Part shown: positions 8,211 through 16,879 of the stretch, piece by piece
Layout: each line of letters begins with the position of its first letter
Numbering within the stretch: position 1 is the stretch's first letter
Notes under the pieces: model-generated
What the model saw: only the letters and a program-made list of their open reading frames with translations
Told to the model about the DNA's origin: nothing
The model's database searches: none
Program-made: the position numbers and the translations under genes
Source: Pseudomonas sp. H3(2019)
GTDB lineage: Bacteria; Pseudomonadota; Gammaproteobacteria; Pseudomonadales; Pseudomonadaceae
Direction of reading: 5' to 3'
NCBI RefSeq assembly: GCF_007713465.1
Contig: NZ_VMSG01000037.1
Coordinates: 1-49,334 of the forward strand
Length of the DNA stretch: 49,334 nucleotides

Positions 8211-8240
8211 TAATTACAAAGTTATTGGTGATTGTAGTTA
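8211..8240. promoter_or_regulatory. Imperfect dyad between LOV and PilZ-like genes
   Basis: Arms TAATTACA (8211-8218) and TGTAGTTA (8233-8240) match as an inverted repeat at 7 of 8 positions, with 14 bases between. MerR-family operators are dyads of this kind, and the known PplR1 site has ACA/TGT-ended halves, but with a 12-base gap and a better-conserved half-site. This is a candidate only. Confidence 0.3.
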
Positions 8241-8247
8241 ATGACCA

Positions 8248-8721
8248 TTAATTCGACAGCTTGTTTTGACCGTTTGTCGCTTTGAGTGCCTGTAGTTCCG
8301 CTTGAACTTCGGCCAGTTGGGCTTCCAGTTGGTTAACCCGTTGCTGCGTCTTGACCTGAAGGGTGACGTCTTTCTGCACGCCGATAAAGTAAGTCTGCTT
8401 GTCATTTTCGTTGTAGACGGTTGAAAGCGACAGCTCATTCCAGAAGTGTGTGCCGTCCTTGCGATAGTTGCGCAGTATTTCCCGGCAGGATTTTCCATCC
8501 TTCAACGTTTCGCGGATCAGGTTGAGTGCAGCCTGGTCGCGGTCCCCGGACTGGAGAAAGCGACAGTCCTGATACAGGATTTCTTCAGCGCTATAGCCGG
8601 TCAGTTTTTCGAAGGCGGGGTTAACGTAAATCAGGATGTTGTCTTCGCCTTCCCTTTCCGCGATGACGATTCCATCGTTTGAAGCGTTGATTGCCAGTTG
8701 CATCAGCTGGGCATTGATCAT
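8248..8721 (-). CDS. Short LOV blue-light photoreceptor (PpSB1-LOV-like)
   Basis: 157 residues: a single PAS/LOV domain flanked by short helices, with no output domain. The photoactive cysteine motif is 'QDCRFLQSGDRDQ' with Cys53, followed by the FMN-binding 'NYRKDGTHFWNELS' and 'YFIGVQKDVT'. The C-terminal helix (residues ~120-150) is coiled-coil-like and probably dimerises the protein. Length, Cys53 position and sequence agree closely with Pseudomonas putida PpSB1-LOV. In that species such short LOV proteins are needed for light-induced transcription together with adjacent PplR regulators. Start at 8721 has AAAGGA about nine bases upstream. Confidence 0.93.
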   Translation of the reverse strand: MINAQLMQLAINASNDGIVIAEREGEDNILIYVNPAFEKLTGYSAEEILYQDCRFLQSGDRDQAALNLIRETLKDGKSCREILRNYRKDGTHFWNELSLSTVYNENDKQTYFIGVQKDVTLQVKTQQRVNQLEAQLAEVQAELQALKATNGQNKLSN

Positions 8722-8874
8722 CAGAGAGTCCTTTCTGCATCGAATGATGAACTGCATTCTATGACATGGCTGTGAACTGTCCACTGGCCACCAGACCTAA
8801 TTGCGAGGCAATCGCAGCTTTTTTGCCTCAGCTGTTAATATCCGGGTCTTTTACTCTGCTTCAGGATCAGATTG

Positions 8875-9330
8875 ATGAAAGTCGCCATTCTTTCCGGCTC
8901 GGTGTACGGCACGGCTGAAGAAGTCGCCCGGCATGCGGCCAACCTTCTCAAGGCTGCAGGTTTTGAAACCTGGCACAACCCGCGTGCAACCCTGGCCGAT
9001 GTCCAGGCGTTCGCTCCCGAAGCCTTCCTGGTCGTCACCTCGACCACGGGCATGGGCGAGTTGCCGGACAACCTGCAACCGCTGTATTCGATGATTCGCG
9101 ATCAACTGCCCGCTGCATGGCGCGGTTTGCCGGGAGCGGTGATTGGCCTGGGGGATGCCAGCTACGGCGATACTTTCTGTGGTGGCGGTGAACAAATGCG
9201 TGAGCTGTTCGGTGAATTGGGCGTGCGCGAAGTACTGCCCATGCTGCGCCTGGACGCCAGCGAAAGCGTGACCCCGGAAACTGACGCCGAACCTTGGTTG
9301 GCGGAACTGATCAGCGCGCTGCGCGGCTGA
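8875..9330 (+). CDS. Flavodoxin (MioC-like)
   Basis: 151 residues, the length of a short-chain flavodoxin. The FMN phosphate loop 'SGSVYGTAEEVA' is at the N-terminus, 'TSTTGMGELPDN' forms the second loop, and 'GLGDASYGDTFCGGG' the third. It is likely a cytoplasmic one-electron carrier. The ATG at 8875 is preferred, with AGGA eight bases upstream; a TTG directly before it is the alternative. It is divergent from the LOV gene; both bind FMN, but no functional tie is shown. Confidence 0.9.
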   Translation: MKVAILSGSVYGTAEEVARHAANLLKAAGFETWHNPRATLADVQAFAPEAFLVVTSTTGMGELPDNLQPLYSMIRDQLPAAWRGLPGAVIGLGDASYGDTFCGGGEQMRELFGELGVREVLPMLRLDASESVTPETDAEPWLAELISALRG

Positions 9331-9521
9331 CCGGACACATGCACCTGTTTGCGACGCCGCTAATGATCCGGGTGTTGTGACATCGCTCACGTCTTTTAGC
9401 GGCCGAAGGCTTGCTGACTCGTTGGGTCAGTAAGCTGGCTGCGAATGCAACTACACGAACCCCGACAGCTGACTAGACTGCGTTTACCCCCACAAAATAA
9501 AAAGAACCAGAGGTCCTTGCC

Positions 9522-9749
9522 GTGAGCGTAAACCCCGTTCAATCGACATCCGATGTGAAAAACCAGGTTAGCGCCGCCGAGTGGCAAACCCGTGTCGATC
9601 TGGCGGCCTGCTATCGGCTGGTGGCGCTGCAGGGGTGGGACGATCTGATCTTCACCCAGATCAAAAGTACTCAAGGGAAGGGCGGCGCGCTGGCCTGGCC
9701 GGCGTTGCTGCGCAAACTTGATCAACAAGCCCCGGGTTACAGACTCTGA
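9522..9749 (+). pseudogene. Class II aldolase/adducin remnant with internal deletion
   Basis: A 75-codon frame with GTG start and AGAGG upstream. Its first ~45 residues ('EWQTRVDLAACYRLVALQGWDDLIFT') are the N-terminus of a class II aldolase/adducin protein and its last ~20 ('WPALLRKLDQQAPGYRL') match the C-terminus of the same family. The ~180-residue catalytic middle, including the zinc-binding histidines, is missing. The fusion keeps the frame. The simplest reading is an in-frame deletion leaving a non-catalytic mini-gene. Its stop TGA overlaps the next ATG, so it may still serve to deliver ribosomes to the hydrolase. Confidence 0.65.
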
Positions 9750-10651
9750 TGGCGCTCGCCGAGATCCCTCTGTGCGTCTGGCGTAAACGCGGCCAGAGCT
9801 TTGTGTTCCGTGGCCAGACCATTCGCTATTGGGTGGCCGGGCAGGGTGAACCCTTGTTGCTGATCCACGGATTCCCCACCGCCAGTTGGGACTGGCATTA
9901 CCTTTGGCAACCCTTGACCCAGCGCTATCGAGTGATCGCCTGCGACATGCTCGGTTTTGGCGACTCGGACAAGCCACTGGACCATGAATATTGCCTGTTG
10001 GAGCAGGCCGATTTGCAGCAGGCACTGCTGGAATATCTGGGGGTCCGGCAGCCTGTGCACCTGCTGGCGCATGATTACGGTGACAGCGTGGCTCAGGAGT
10101 TGTTGGCCCGACATACTGAGGCGCGTGTCGAGATTGGTAGTTGTGTATTCCTCAATGGCGGCCTGTTTCCTGAAACCCATCAGCCGGTGTTGATGCAAAA
10201 ACTGTTGCTCAGTCCGTTGGGCTGGATGATCGGACGGGCGTTCAGTCGGGATGGGCTGGTCAAGAGTTTCCGGAAGATCTTTGGCCCCCGGACCCGTCCA
10301 AGTGAAAGCGAGCTGGACGATTTCTGGAGCCTGATCGACAACAACCGTGGCACTCGGATCATGCACAAGCTGATCAACTATATCCCGCAACGCCGCATAC
10401 AGCGGGACAGGTGGGTCAAGGCCATGCAAGCGGGCACCGTAGCGATGCGGGTGATCGATGGTGAAGTCGACCCGGTGTCGGGTGCCCATATGGTCGAACG
10501 CTACCGCCAACTGATCCCCAATCCGGACACGGTATTGCTACACGGAATTGGTCATTACCCGCAAATCGAGGCGCCGATCCAGGTGCTCAAGCACTACCTG
10601 GCGTTTCGTGACCAGCTGGATCCTCCCGCGTTGAAAACCGCCTGTTCCTGA
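9749..10651 (+). CDS. Alpha/beta hydrolase with Asp nucleophile
   Basis: 300 residues. The oxyanion 'HGFPTASWDW' is at residue 40 and the nucleophile elbow A-H-D109-Y-G has aspartate in place of serine, as in epoxide hydrolases and haloalkane dehalogenases. The C-terminal histidine is in 'GIGHYPQIEAP'. The overall pattern resembles the MEST-like branch. Substrate unknown. The ATG overlaps the stop of the aldolase remnant (TGATG), suggesting translational coupling in what was a two-gene operon. Confidence 0.88.
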   Translation: MALAEIPLCVWRKRGQSFVFRGQTIRYWVAGQGEPLLLIHGFPTASWDWHYLWQPLTQRYRVIACDMLGFGDSDKPLDHEYCLLEQADLQQALLEYLGVRQPVHLLAHDYGDSVAQELLARHTEARVEIGSCVFLNGGLFPETHQPVLMQKLLLSPLGWMIGRAFSRDGLVKSFRKIFGPRTRPSESELDDFWSLIDNNRGTRIMHKLINYIPQRRIQRDRWVKAMQAGTVAMRVIDGEVDPVSGAHMVERYRQLIPNPDTVLLHGIGHYPQIEAPIQVLKHYLAFRDQLDPPALKTACS

Positions 10652-10780
10652 CCCCGCGTATCGACCCTTGTTGTCACCCATCACACGGGAGCAGCCTGGT
10701 TCCCGCGTCGCTAATCACCGCATTCGCCAATCAGCTCAGAGCGACTGAGCAGCGGGCTCTGATCAGAGTCTTTTGCACAT

Positions 10781-10799
10781 GAGAATATTTATCATTAAT
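10781..10799. promoter_or_regulatory. Fur box upstream of sigma factor gene
   Basis: GAGAATATTTATCATTAAT agrees with the 19-bp Fur consensus GATAATGATAATCATTATC at 13 positions. It lies 55-73 bases before the chosen start of the FecI-type sigma factor, as expected for iron-repressed expression. A perfect 12-bp palindrome (CTCTGATCAGAG) lies just upstream at 10757-10768. Confidence 0.72.
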
Positions 10800-10853
10800 A
10801 TTGGCGCACCGTTGATCCTGCGTAGGGCATGGACCACGTTGAGTCGACTTTTG

Positions 10854-11426
10854 ATGATCAATACTCCACCCGAATCCCAGAACATCGACGGCTCCGACAG
10901 CCCGGACAGTCGCGCGTATTTTCTGCAGGTATTCTTGTCCCAGCGGCCGCAAATGGAAGCGTTGGTCAGTCGACGCGTGGGCTGTCGGGCGACTGCCGCC
11001 GATCTGGTGCAGGACCTGTTTCTACGTTTCTGGCGCCGACCGCTGGTGCACGTCGAAGAGCTCAGCACTTACCTGCTGCGTTGCGCCGGCAACATTGCTA
11101 TCGATCATCTGCGCAGCGAAGGTTCGCGAATCAGGCTCAACGAAGGCTGGTTGCCGGAGCAACAGCATAACCTCAGCGTCGAGCCACAAGCCGCGCTGGA
11201 AGCTGGCAATGACCTGCGCCATGTCGAGGCGGCGTTGCGCGGCTTGCCCGAACGTACCCGGCAGATTTTTTTGCTCAACCGCATTCATGGGCGCAAGTAC
11301 GCCGAAATCGCCAAGGCCATGGGGCTTTCCCAAAGTGCCGTGGAAAAACATATGATGCGCGCCCTCGAAGCCTGCAAGGCCAGTCTGCGAGAACCTGAAT
11401 CACGCACGCCAGGGACAGCCCCGTGA
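10854..11426 (+). CDS. FecI-type ECF sigma factor
   Basis: 190 residues. Sigma region 2 is seen in 'VSRRVGCRATAADLVQDLFLRFW' and region 4 in 'LPERTRQIFLLNRIHGRKYAEIAKAMGLSQSAVEKHMMRAL'. FecI-type factors direct transcription of a TonB-dependent receptor when the matching FecR senses the receptor-bound siderophore. The ATG at 10854 is chosen because the longer in-frame start at 10773 would place the Fur box inside the gene. The next gene, fecR-like, starts with GTG overlapping this stop by four bases. Confidence 0.9.
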   Translation: MINTPPESQNIDGSDSPDSRAYFLQVFLSQRPQMEALVSRRVGCRATAADLVQDLFLRFWRRPLVHVEELSTYLLRCAGNIAIDHLRSEGSRIRLNEGWLPEQQHNLSVEPQAALEAGNDLRHVEAALRGLPERTRQIFLLNRIHGRKYAEIAKAMGLSQSAVEKHMMRALEACKASLREPESRTPGTAP

Positions 11427-12412
11427 ATCACACCGTCAACGTTACTCCGACGCCGGCTCAGGAGCAGGTCGCGCTGGCCTGGCTGAGCCTGTTGCACGAC
11501 CAACCGAGCAGCGGCGATCACGCCACGTTCAGCCGCTGGTTGCGGGCCGATCCGGCGCATGCCGAAGCCTACGCCCGGGCGCAAGTGGTCTGGGAAATGA
11601 GCGAAGCACCGGCTCGTACCCTGGCCGACGAAGATGCCGTTGCCTTGCAGGGTTATCTCAATGCGATGCACCGCTCCAGGCGTTCCAGCGTGCGGCGCTG
11701 GTCTGGCGGTTTGGCCTTGGCCGCCTGCTTGTTGTTGATAGTTTCAATAGGCGCCGGCTGGCAACCGTCGCGTTGGTTCGATGATTTAGCGGCGGACTAT
11801 GTCTCGGCGCCGGGTGAAGTGCGCAACCTGACCCTGGCCGATCAATCCCGAGTCACCCTTGATGCCGACAGCGCCATTGCCGTGGATTTCAGCCACGGTG
11901 AACGGCATGTTCGGCTGCGTCGCGGTGCGGCCTTTTTCAACGTGAGCCATACCGGCGAGCCCTTTGTGGTCGACGCTGAACAGGGCGAGGCGCGGGTGCT
12001 CGGGACGCAGTTCGAAGTTCGATTGCAACCGGCAGGCGCGCAGGTGACGGTGCTCTCTGGACGCGTCGCTGTCACGCCGGTCAAGGGTGCCGGGCAGCAA
12101 GTGCTGACGGCTGGCCAGCAAGTGGCTTATGGCGCCGGCACCGCGGCAAAACTCCACGCGGTCGACAGCGAAGCGCAACTGGCCTGGCGTCAGGGCTGGC
12201 TCAATTACTACAAGTCACCCTTGGCCGATGTGGTGAAAGACCTCGACCGCTATTACCCGGGGCGGATCGTGGTGCTCAACGACGACCTGGCCGCACGACG
12301 GATCAGTGGCAGCTTTCCAAGCAAAGACCCGCAAGCGGTGCTCGATTCCCTGCAAGGGGTGTTGGGGTTCGAGCAGCACAACCTGTTGGGACGGGTGATT
12401 ATTCTGCGCTGA
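11423..12412 (+). CDS. FecR-family anti-sigma/sensor protein
   Basis: 329 residues. The N-terminal DUF4880 segment ('ALAWLSLLHDQPSSGDHATFSRWLRADPAHAEAYARA') binds the sigma factor. A single membrane helix at about 95-115 ('LALAACLLLIVSIGAGW') follows, then the periplasmic FecR domain ('EVRNLTLADQSRVTLDADSAI') and a C-terminal secretin/TonB short N-terminal-like region. It sits in the inner membrane and relays the signal from the receptor. GTG start at 11423 overlaps the sigma factor stop, so the pair is translationally coupled. The likely receptor is at 14438-16879. Confidence 0.92.
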   Translation: MNHTVNVTPTPAQEQVALAWLSLLHDQPSSGDHATFSRWLRADPAHAEAYARAQVVWEMSEAPARTLADEDAVALQGYLNAMHRSRRSSVRRWSGGLALAACLLLIVSIGAGWQPSRWFDDLAADYVSAPGEVRNLTLADQSRVTLDADSAIAVDFSHGERHVRLRRGAAFFNVSHTGEPFVVDAEQGEARVLGTQFEVRLQPAGAQVTVLSGRVAVTPVKGAGQQVLTAGQQVAYGAGTAAKLHAVDSEAQLAWRQGWLNYYKSPLADVVKDLDRYYPGRIVVLNDDLAARRISGSFPSKDPQAVLDSLQGVLGFEQHNLLGRVIILR

Positions 12413-12549
12413 TGGGCGAGCGCATGACCGATCACCTGAAAATCCTCCTGCTGCGTGCAGGGATGGGTACTACGCTGAAGCAGGTTGAAGTGCTGCAAGC
12501 GATTCACGGCCAACTGCAATCGGCCTGCTCGCCACACTTCTACAGATAA
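12412..12549 (+). CDS. Possible small ORF coupled to fecR
   Basis: A 45-codon frame begins at an ATG overlapping the fecR stop (TGATG) and ends 24 bases before the next gene. The product (MGERMTDHLKILLL...) has a short hydrophobic/basic start and no recognised domain. The overlap favours translation, but the length and lack of a family leave it unproven; it may be a chance frame. Confidence 0.3.
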   Translation: MGERMTDHLKILLLRAGMGTTLKQVEVLQAIHGQLQSACSPHFYR

Positions 12550-12573
12550 CGACTAGCGAACAAGGATGAACCC

Positions 12574-14274
12574 ATGACACGCCATTCCCTGCCAAGGCTG
12601 CTCAGTGCAGTCGCCCTGGCTGTCGCCGCGCTGGGCGGTTGCACTCATGTTCAGCCGCCAGCGCCCCCGGTTGCCGTGAGCATCGTGGCGATCAACGACC
12701 TGCACGGTTACTTGCAGGCCAACCCCTATTCGTTTCGTGACAGCACGGCCGCCGACGGTGTGCGCATGCTCAAGGCCGGGGGCATCGCGACCCTCGGCGG
12801 GATGCTGACGCAACTGCGCAAGGAAGATCCGCAACTGTTGTTCATCGGTGCCGGTGACCTGGTGGGCGGCAGTCCGCCGCTGTCGGCGATGTGGGCCGAC
12901 GAGCCGACGCTCGAAGCGTTGCGGCACATGGACATGAAACTCAGTGCCATCGGCAATCATGAGCTGGACAACGGCAAGGCGGAGTTTCTGCGCCAGCTCA
13001 ATGGCGGCTGCGAATCGACTCGTCCGACCAAGGCCTGCCAGTTTCGCGCCCACTATCCCGGCAGCGGTTTCCCCTATCTGGCGGCGAACCTGATCGACAC
13101 CGATACCGGTAAAACCCTGTTGCCGCCGTACCGGATCGAGGAGGTCAAAGGCCAGAAGATCGCCTTTGTCGGCGCGGTCCTGCGCGATGTTGCCTCCGTG
13201 GTCAGTGCCAAGGGCCTGCAGGGTTTGCGTACCGAGGACGAAGCCGAGTCGATCAATCGGCTGATCCCCGAACTCAACCGCCAGGGCGTCAATGCGATTG
13301 TCGCGGTAGTGCACCAGGGCGGCTCAACCCCCGAACCCTACGACAAACAGGACTGCAGCCAACTGAGCGGCGATATCGTTGATGTGGCCAAGCGACTCGA
13401 TCCGGCGGTCGATGTGTTGATCTCCGGGCATTCCCATCAAGGTTATCTGTGCAAGGTCGGTCCTCTACTCGTGACTCAGGGCAGTTCGTATGGGCATCTG
13501 ATGACCCGCCTGACACTCGACGTGACCCCCGGTCAGCATCGGGTCACGGGCATTCACGCAACTAACCTGCTGGCCGATCCGGCGCAGTATCCAGCCGATC
13601 CACAGATGCTCGCCTTGCAGCGGGAAGTAGAAGCACGCAGCAATAACGTGTTGCTCAAACCTGTCGGCGCCATCGCGGCTTCACCGATCACTCGACGTGC
13701 CAATGTGGCGGGGGAGGCGCCGTTGGGTGACTTGATCGCCGACGCTCAACTGGCGGCTGGCGCGGCGCATGGCGCACAGATCGCCTTTATGAACAGGGGG
13801 GGCATTCGTGGCGACCTGGCCCTGGAGCCAGGTCTCAAACGCCTGAATTATGGGCAGGTGGCGACGGTGCAGCCGTTCAACAACACCCTGATCGCCTTCG
13901 ACCTGAAGGGGCGGCAACTCGAACAATTGCTCAATCAGCAATGGAAGGCCGAAGGCAATTTTGATGCGCTGCAGGTTTCCAGGGGCTTCAGTTATCGCTG
14001 GGATTCCACGCGCCCGCTGGACAGTCGGGTGATCCCCGGCAGTATTCGTCTTAACGGTAAGCCGGTGCAGCCCGAACGCAATTATCGCCTGGTGCTGAAC
14101 AGCTTCCTGGCCGACGGAGGCGATCGCTTCAGTCTTTTCAAACAGGGCATCAACCGTCGCGATTTGGAAGTGACGGACCTGGATAGCCTGATCGACTACC
14201 TGCACCGCATGGATCAACAAGGCAAACCCGTTGGTTCTGCGAAGAGTGCAGGGCGCATCGTGAAGGTGAAATAG
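12574..14274 (+). CDS. Lipoprotein 5'-nucleotidase / bifunctional metallophosphatase
   Basis: 566 residues. A lipobox LGGC with Cys23 marks a lipoprotein. The metallophosphatase motifs follow: 'NDLHGY', 'GDLVGGSP', 'GNHELDNG' and 'SGHSHQGYLC'. The C-terminal 5'-nucleotidase domain (from ~340) contains 'NRGGIRGDL' and 'FNNTLIAFDLKG'. It probably hydrolyses nucleotides or phosphate esters in the periplasm. Its place between fecR and the TonB-dependent receptor, without a clear terminator before it, is unusual for an iron-signalling cluster. A short palindromic repeat separates it from the receptor. Confidence 0.92.
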   Translation: MTRHSLPRLLSAVALAVAALGGCTHVQPPAPPVAVSIVAINDLHGYLQANPYSFRDSTAADGVRMLKAGGIATLGGMLTQLRKEDPQLLFIGAGDLVGGSPPLSAMWADEPTLEALRHMDMKLSAIGNHELDNGKAEFLRQLNGGCESTRPTKACQFRAHYPGSGFPYLAANLIDTDTGKTLLPPYRIEEVKGQKIAFVGAVLRDVASVVSAKGLQGLRTEDEAESINRLIPELNRQGVNAIVAVVHQGGSTPEPYDKQDCSQLSGDIVDVAKRLDPAVDVLISGHSHQGYLCKVGPLLVTQGSSYGHLMTRLTLDVTPGQHRVTGIHATNLLADPAQYPADPQMLALQREVEARSNNVLLKPVGAIAASPITRRANVAGEAPLGDLIADAQLAAGAAHGAQIAFMNRGGIRGDLALEPGLKRLNYGQVATVQPFNNTLIAFDLKGRQLEQLLNQQWKAEGNFDALQVSRGFSYRWDSTRPLDSRVIPGSIRLNGKPVQPERNYRLVLNSFLADGGDRFSLFKQGINRRDLEVTDLDSLIDYLHRMDQQGKPVGSAKSAGRIVKVK

Positions 14275-14290
14275 CGCTGTTACTGGTCAT

Positions 14291-14321
14291 GATCGTTCCC
14301 ACGCAGAGCATGGGAACGATC
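14291..14321. repeat. Collapsed 31-bp form of the intergenic palindrome
   Basis: Only the outer arms GATCGTTCCCACGC and CATGGGAACGATC remain, joined by AGAG. It lies 16 bases after the nucleotidase stop and could form a stable hairpin at the end of that message. Compare full copies at 3273, 21158 and 27224. Confidence 0.85.
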
Positions 14322-14437
14322 AGCAGCAGGCGAAAATAAATTCAAAAAAGTGTGAGGTAAACCCGAGTGACATCCGTGTAGTGGTGAAAGTGCGATTCAT
14401 TCGCATCCGTAGCTTTTCTACACACAGGTCACGAGCA

Positions 14438-16879
14438 ATGAAGTCCAGGGCGAAATCGGCAGCAGGCAGTTCGGTTAAACAGTGGTTTGGTGCTTCTGCG
14501 CTGGCCGTTTCGGCGTTGGCCTTGTTGCCGTTGAGCGTGGCGTGCGCTGCGCAGTCCAGTGAGCAACACAGCGCGCTGTTCAGCTTCAGCATCGCCACCA
14601 AACCCTTGCCCCAGGCTTTGAGCGACTTCAGCCGAATCACCGGCATCAGTGTGGTTTACACCGATGAAGCGCCCTACGGTCTCAGCGCACCGGCCATCAA
14701 GGGCGAGATGAGCGCCGAGCAAGCCATGCAGCGCTTGTTGAGCAAGTCCGGTTTTACCTTTCGCCAGACCGACGCCCATACCTTGGCCCTTGAACCACAG
14801 CCCACCGAAGGCGCGCTGAATCTCGGTGCCACCACCATCACCTCAGCGGTTGAGCAACCGATGAGCTATCAGCCGCCGTCCACCACCTCAGTGGCACGTT
14901 CCTCGGCTTCGCTCCAGGAAATCCCCCAGACCATCAACGTGGTCCCGGCCCAGGTGCTGCGTGACCAAATGCCGCGCAATCTGGACGATGCGCTGGCCAA
15001 TGTCAGTGGCATTACCCAGGGCAACACGCTGGGCAGCACCCAGGATTCGGTGATGACTCGCGGGTTCGGTGACAACCGCAACGGCTCGATCATGCGCGAT
15101 GGCATGCCGCTGGTGCAGGGGCGTGGCCTGAACGCCTCGGTGGATCGGGTTGAAGTCTTGAAGGGGCCGGCCTCGTTGCTCTACGGCATCCAGGACCCGG
15201 GCGGGGTGGTGAACATGGTCAGCAAGAAGCCCGAACTGACGCAATACAACGCCTTGACCGTACGCGGCTCGAGCTATGGCAACGGCAAGAACGGCAGCGG
15301 CGGCAGCCTCGACAGCACCGGGCCACTGGGCGACTCCGGTCTGGCCTACCGAATGGTGCTGGACCACGAAGACGAAGACTACTGGCGCAACTTCGGCACG
15401 CACCGCGAGACCTTGATCGCGCCGTCCCTGGCCTGGTTCGGCGAGAGCACCAAGCTGTTGTTCGCCTACGAGCACCGCGAGTTCTTCGCACCGTTCGACC
15501 GTGGCACGGCCATTGACCCGCGTACCAATCATCCATTGGACATCCCGCGTGGTCGCCGCCTCGACGAGCCGTTCAACAATATGGACGGCCGTTCGGACCT
15601 GTACCATTTCGAAGCCGACCACGAGCTCAATGACAACTGGAAAGCCCACTTCGGCTACAGCTGGAACCGCGAAACCTACGACGCCAGCCAGGTTCGCATC
15701 ACCGCCATCGACCCGAAAAAAGGCACGCTGACCCGTAGCATGGACGGCACCCAAGGCGCCCTGACCACCGACCGTTTCACCACCGCCAGCCTCGAAGGCA
15801 AGGTCGATGTGGCCGGCATGCAACACGATCTGGTGTTCGGTGTGGATGACGAATACCGCAAGATCTACCGCGCCGACCTGATCCGGCAGAAGAGCCTGTT
15901 CCCGTCTTTCAGCTATCTGGACCCGGTCTACGGTCGTGAAGTGGCAGGCACCACGGTCAGCGCTGCGGACAGCAATCAGACTGATCTGCTGCGCAGCGAT
16001 TCGGTTTTTCTACAGGACTCGATCCACCTGAACGACCAGTGGATTCTGGTGGCCGGCGGACGCTTCCAGGAATACGACCAGTACGCCGGCAAGGGCCGCC
16101 CGTTCAAGGCCAACACCGACAGCAACGGCCAGAAGTGGGTGCCGCGCGCCGGCCTGGTGTATCGCTATACCGATGAGCTGTCGTTTTACGGCAGCTACAC
16201 CGAATCCTTCAAACCGAACTCGACTATCGCGCCATTAAGCGGCAGCACGGTCGTGCTCGATGGCAGCTTCGCACCGGAAGAAGCCAAGTCCTGGGAGCTG
16301 GGGGCCAAGCTCGACATGCCGGGTCGCGTGACCGGCAATATCGCGCTGTTCGACATCAAGAAACGCAACGTGCTGGTGGCCAACTCCGAGAACCCACTGG
16401 TCACCACTTACAGTGCGGCCGGCGAAGTGCGTTCCCGTGGCCTGGAAGCAGACCTGACCGGTCAGTTGAGCGAGCGCTGGAGCATGATCGGCAGCTACGC
16501 CTACACCAACGCCGAGGTCACCGAGGACCCGACCTACAAAGGCAAACGACTGCAAAACGTGGCGAAAAACACCGGCTCGCTGTCGGCGGTCTATGACTTC
16601 GGCACCATCGTCGGTGGCGACCAGTTGCGGGTGGGCGCAGGCGCGCGGTATGTCGGCGAGCGGGCCGGTAACGCGGTGAACGACTTCGACTTGCCGAGCT
16701 ACACCGTGGCTGACGCCTTTGCCACCTACGACACCAAGCTCGACGGGCAGAAGGTCAAGTTCCAGCTCAACGTGAAAAACCTCTTCGACCGCACTTACTA
16801 CACCTCGGCCGTCAACCGGTTCTTTGTATCGATGGGCGACTCGCGCCAGATCTCGCTATCCAGCACCCTGGAGTTCTGA
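14438..16879 (+). CDS. TonB-dependent siderophore receptor (FecA/FpvA-like)
   Basis: 813 residues. A signal peptide ends near 'VACAAQS' (~residue 40). The STN signalling domain (~50-105: 'FSIATKPLPQALSDFSRITGISVVYTDEA') interacts with FecR. The plug (~140-260) contains 'RGFGDNRNGSIMRDGMPLVQG' and 'VEVLKGPASLLYGIQDPGGVVN', followed by the beta-barrel and a terminal aromatic residue ('SSTLEF'). It is an outer-membrane transporter for a ferric siderophore, not identifiable from sequence alone. The STN domain fits the upstream FecI/FecR pair. A longer in-frame start at 14381 is rejected because it lacks a proper signal peptide. Confidence 0.95.
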   Translation: MKSRAKSAAGSSVKQWFGASALAVSALALLPLSVACAAQSSEQHSALFSFSIATKPLPQALSDFSRITGISVVYTDEAPYGLSAPAIKGEMSAEQAMQRLLSKSGFTFRQTDAHTLALEPQPTEGALNLGATTITSAVEQPMSYQPPSTTSVARSSASLQEIPQTINVVPAQVLRDQMPRNLDDALANVSGITQGNTLGSTQDSVMTRGFGDNRNGSIMRDGMPLVQGRGLNASVDRVEVLKGPASLLYGIQDPGGVVNMVSKKPELTQYNALTVRGSSYGNGKNGSGGSLDSTGPLGDSGLAYRMVLDHEDEDYWRNFGTHRETLIAPSLAWFGESTKLLFAYEHREFFAPFDRGTAIDPRTNHPLDIPRGRRLDEPFNNMDGRSDLYHFEADHELNDNWKAHFGYSWNRETYDASQVRITAIDPKKGTLTRSMDGTQGALTTDRFTTASLEGKVDVAGMQHDLVFGVDDEYRKIYRADLIRQKSLFPSFSYLDPVYGREVAGTTVSAADSNQTDLLRSDSVFLQDSIHLNDQWILVAGGRFQEYDQYAGKGRPFKANTDSNGQKWVPRAGLVYRYTDELSFYGSYTESFKPNSTIAPLSGSTVVLDGSFAPEEAKSWELGAKLDMPGRVTGNIALFDIKKRNVLVANSENPLVTTYSAAGEVRSRGLEADLTGQLSERWSMIGSYAYTNAEVTEDPTYKGKRLQNVAKNTGSLSAVYDFGTIVGGDQLRVGAGARYVGERAGNAVNDFDLPSYTVADAFATYDTKLDGQKVKFQLNVKNLFDRTYYTSAVNRFFVSMGDSRQISLSSTLEF

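Noticed and set aside
8758..8786. TGACA...TGTCC inverted pair upstream of the LOV gene
   Set aside because: Only five bases match per arm and it lacks both the lux-box CT-N12-AG form and the PplR form.
10773..10853. Longer N-terminus for the sigma factor
   Set aside because: It would translate the Fur box and promoter; FecI-type proteins match from about the ATG at 10854.
14352..14380. FecI-type promoter before the TonB receptor (GAGGTAAA ... CATCCGTGTA)
   Set aside because: Looks similar to ECF promoters seen before other receptors, but no firm consensus for this sigma factor is available to me.
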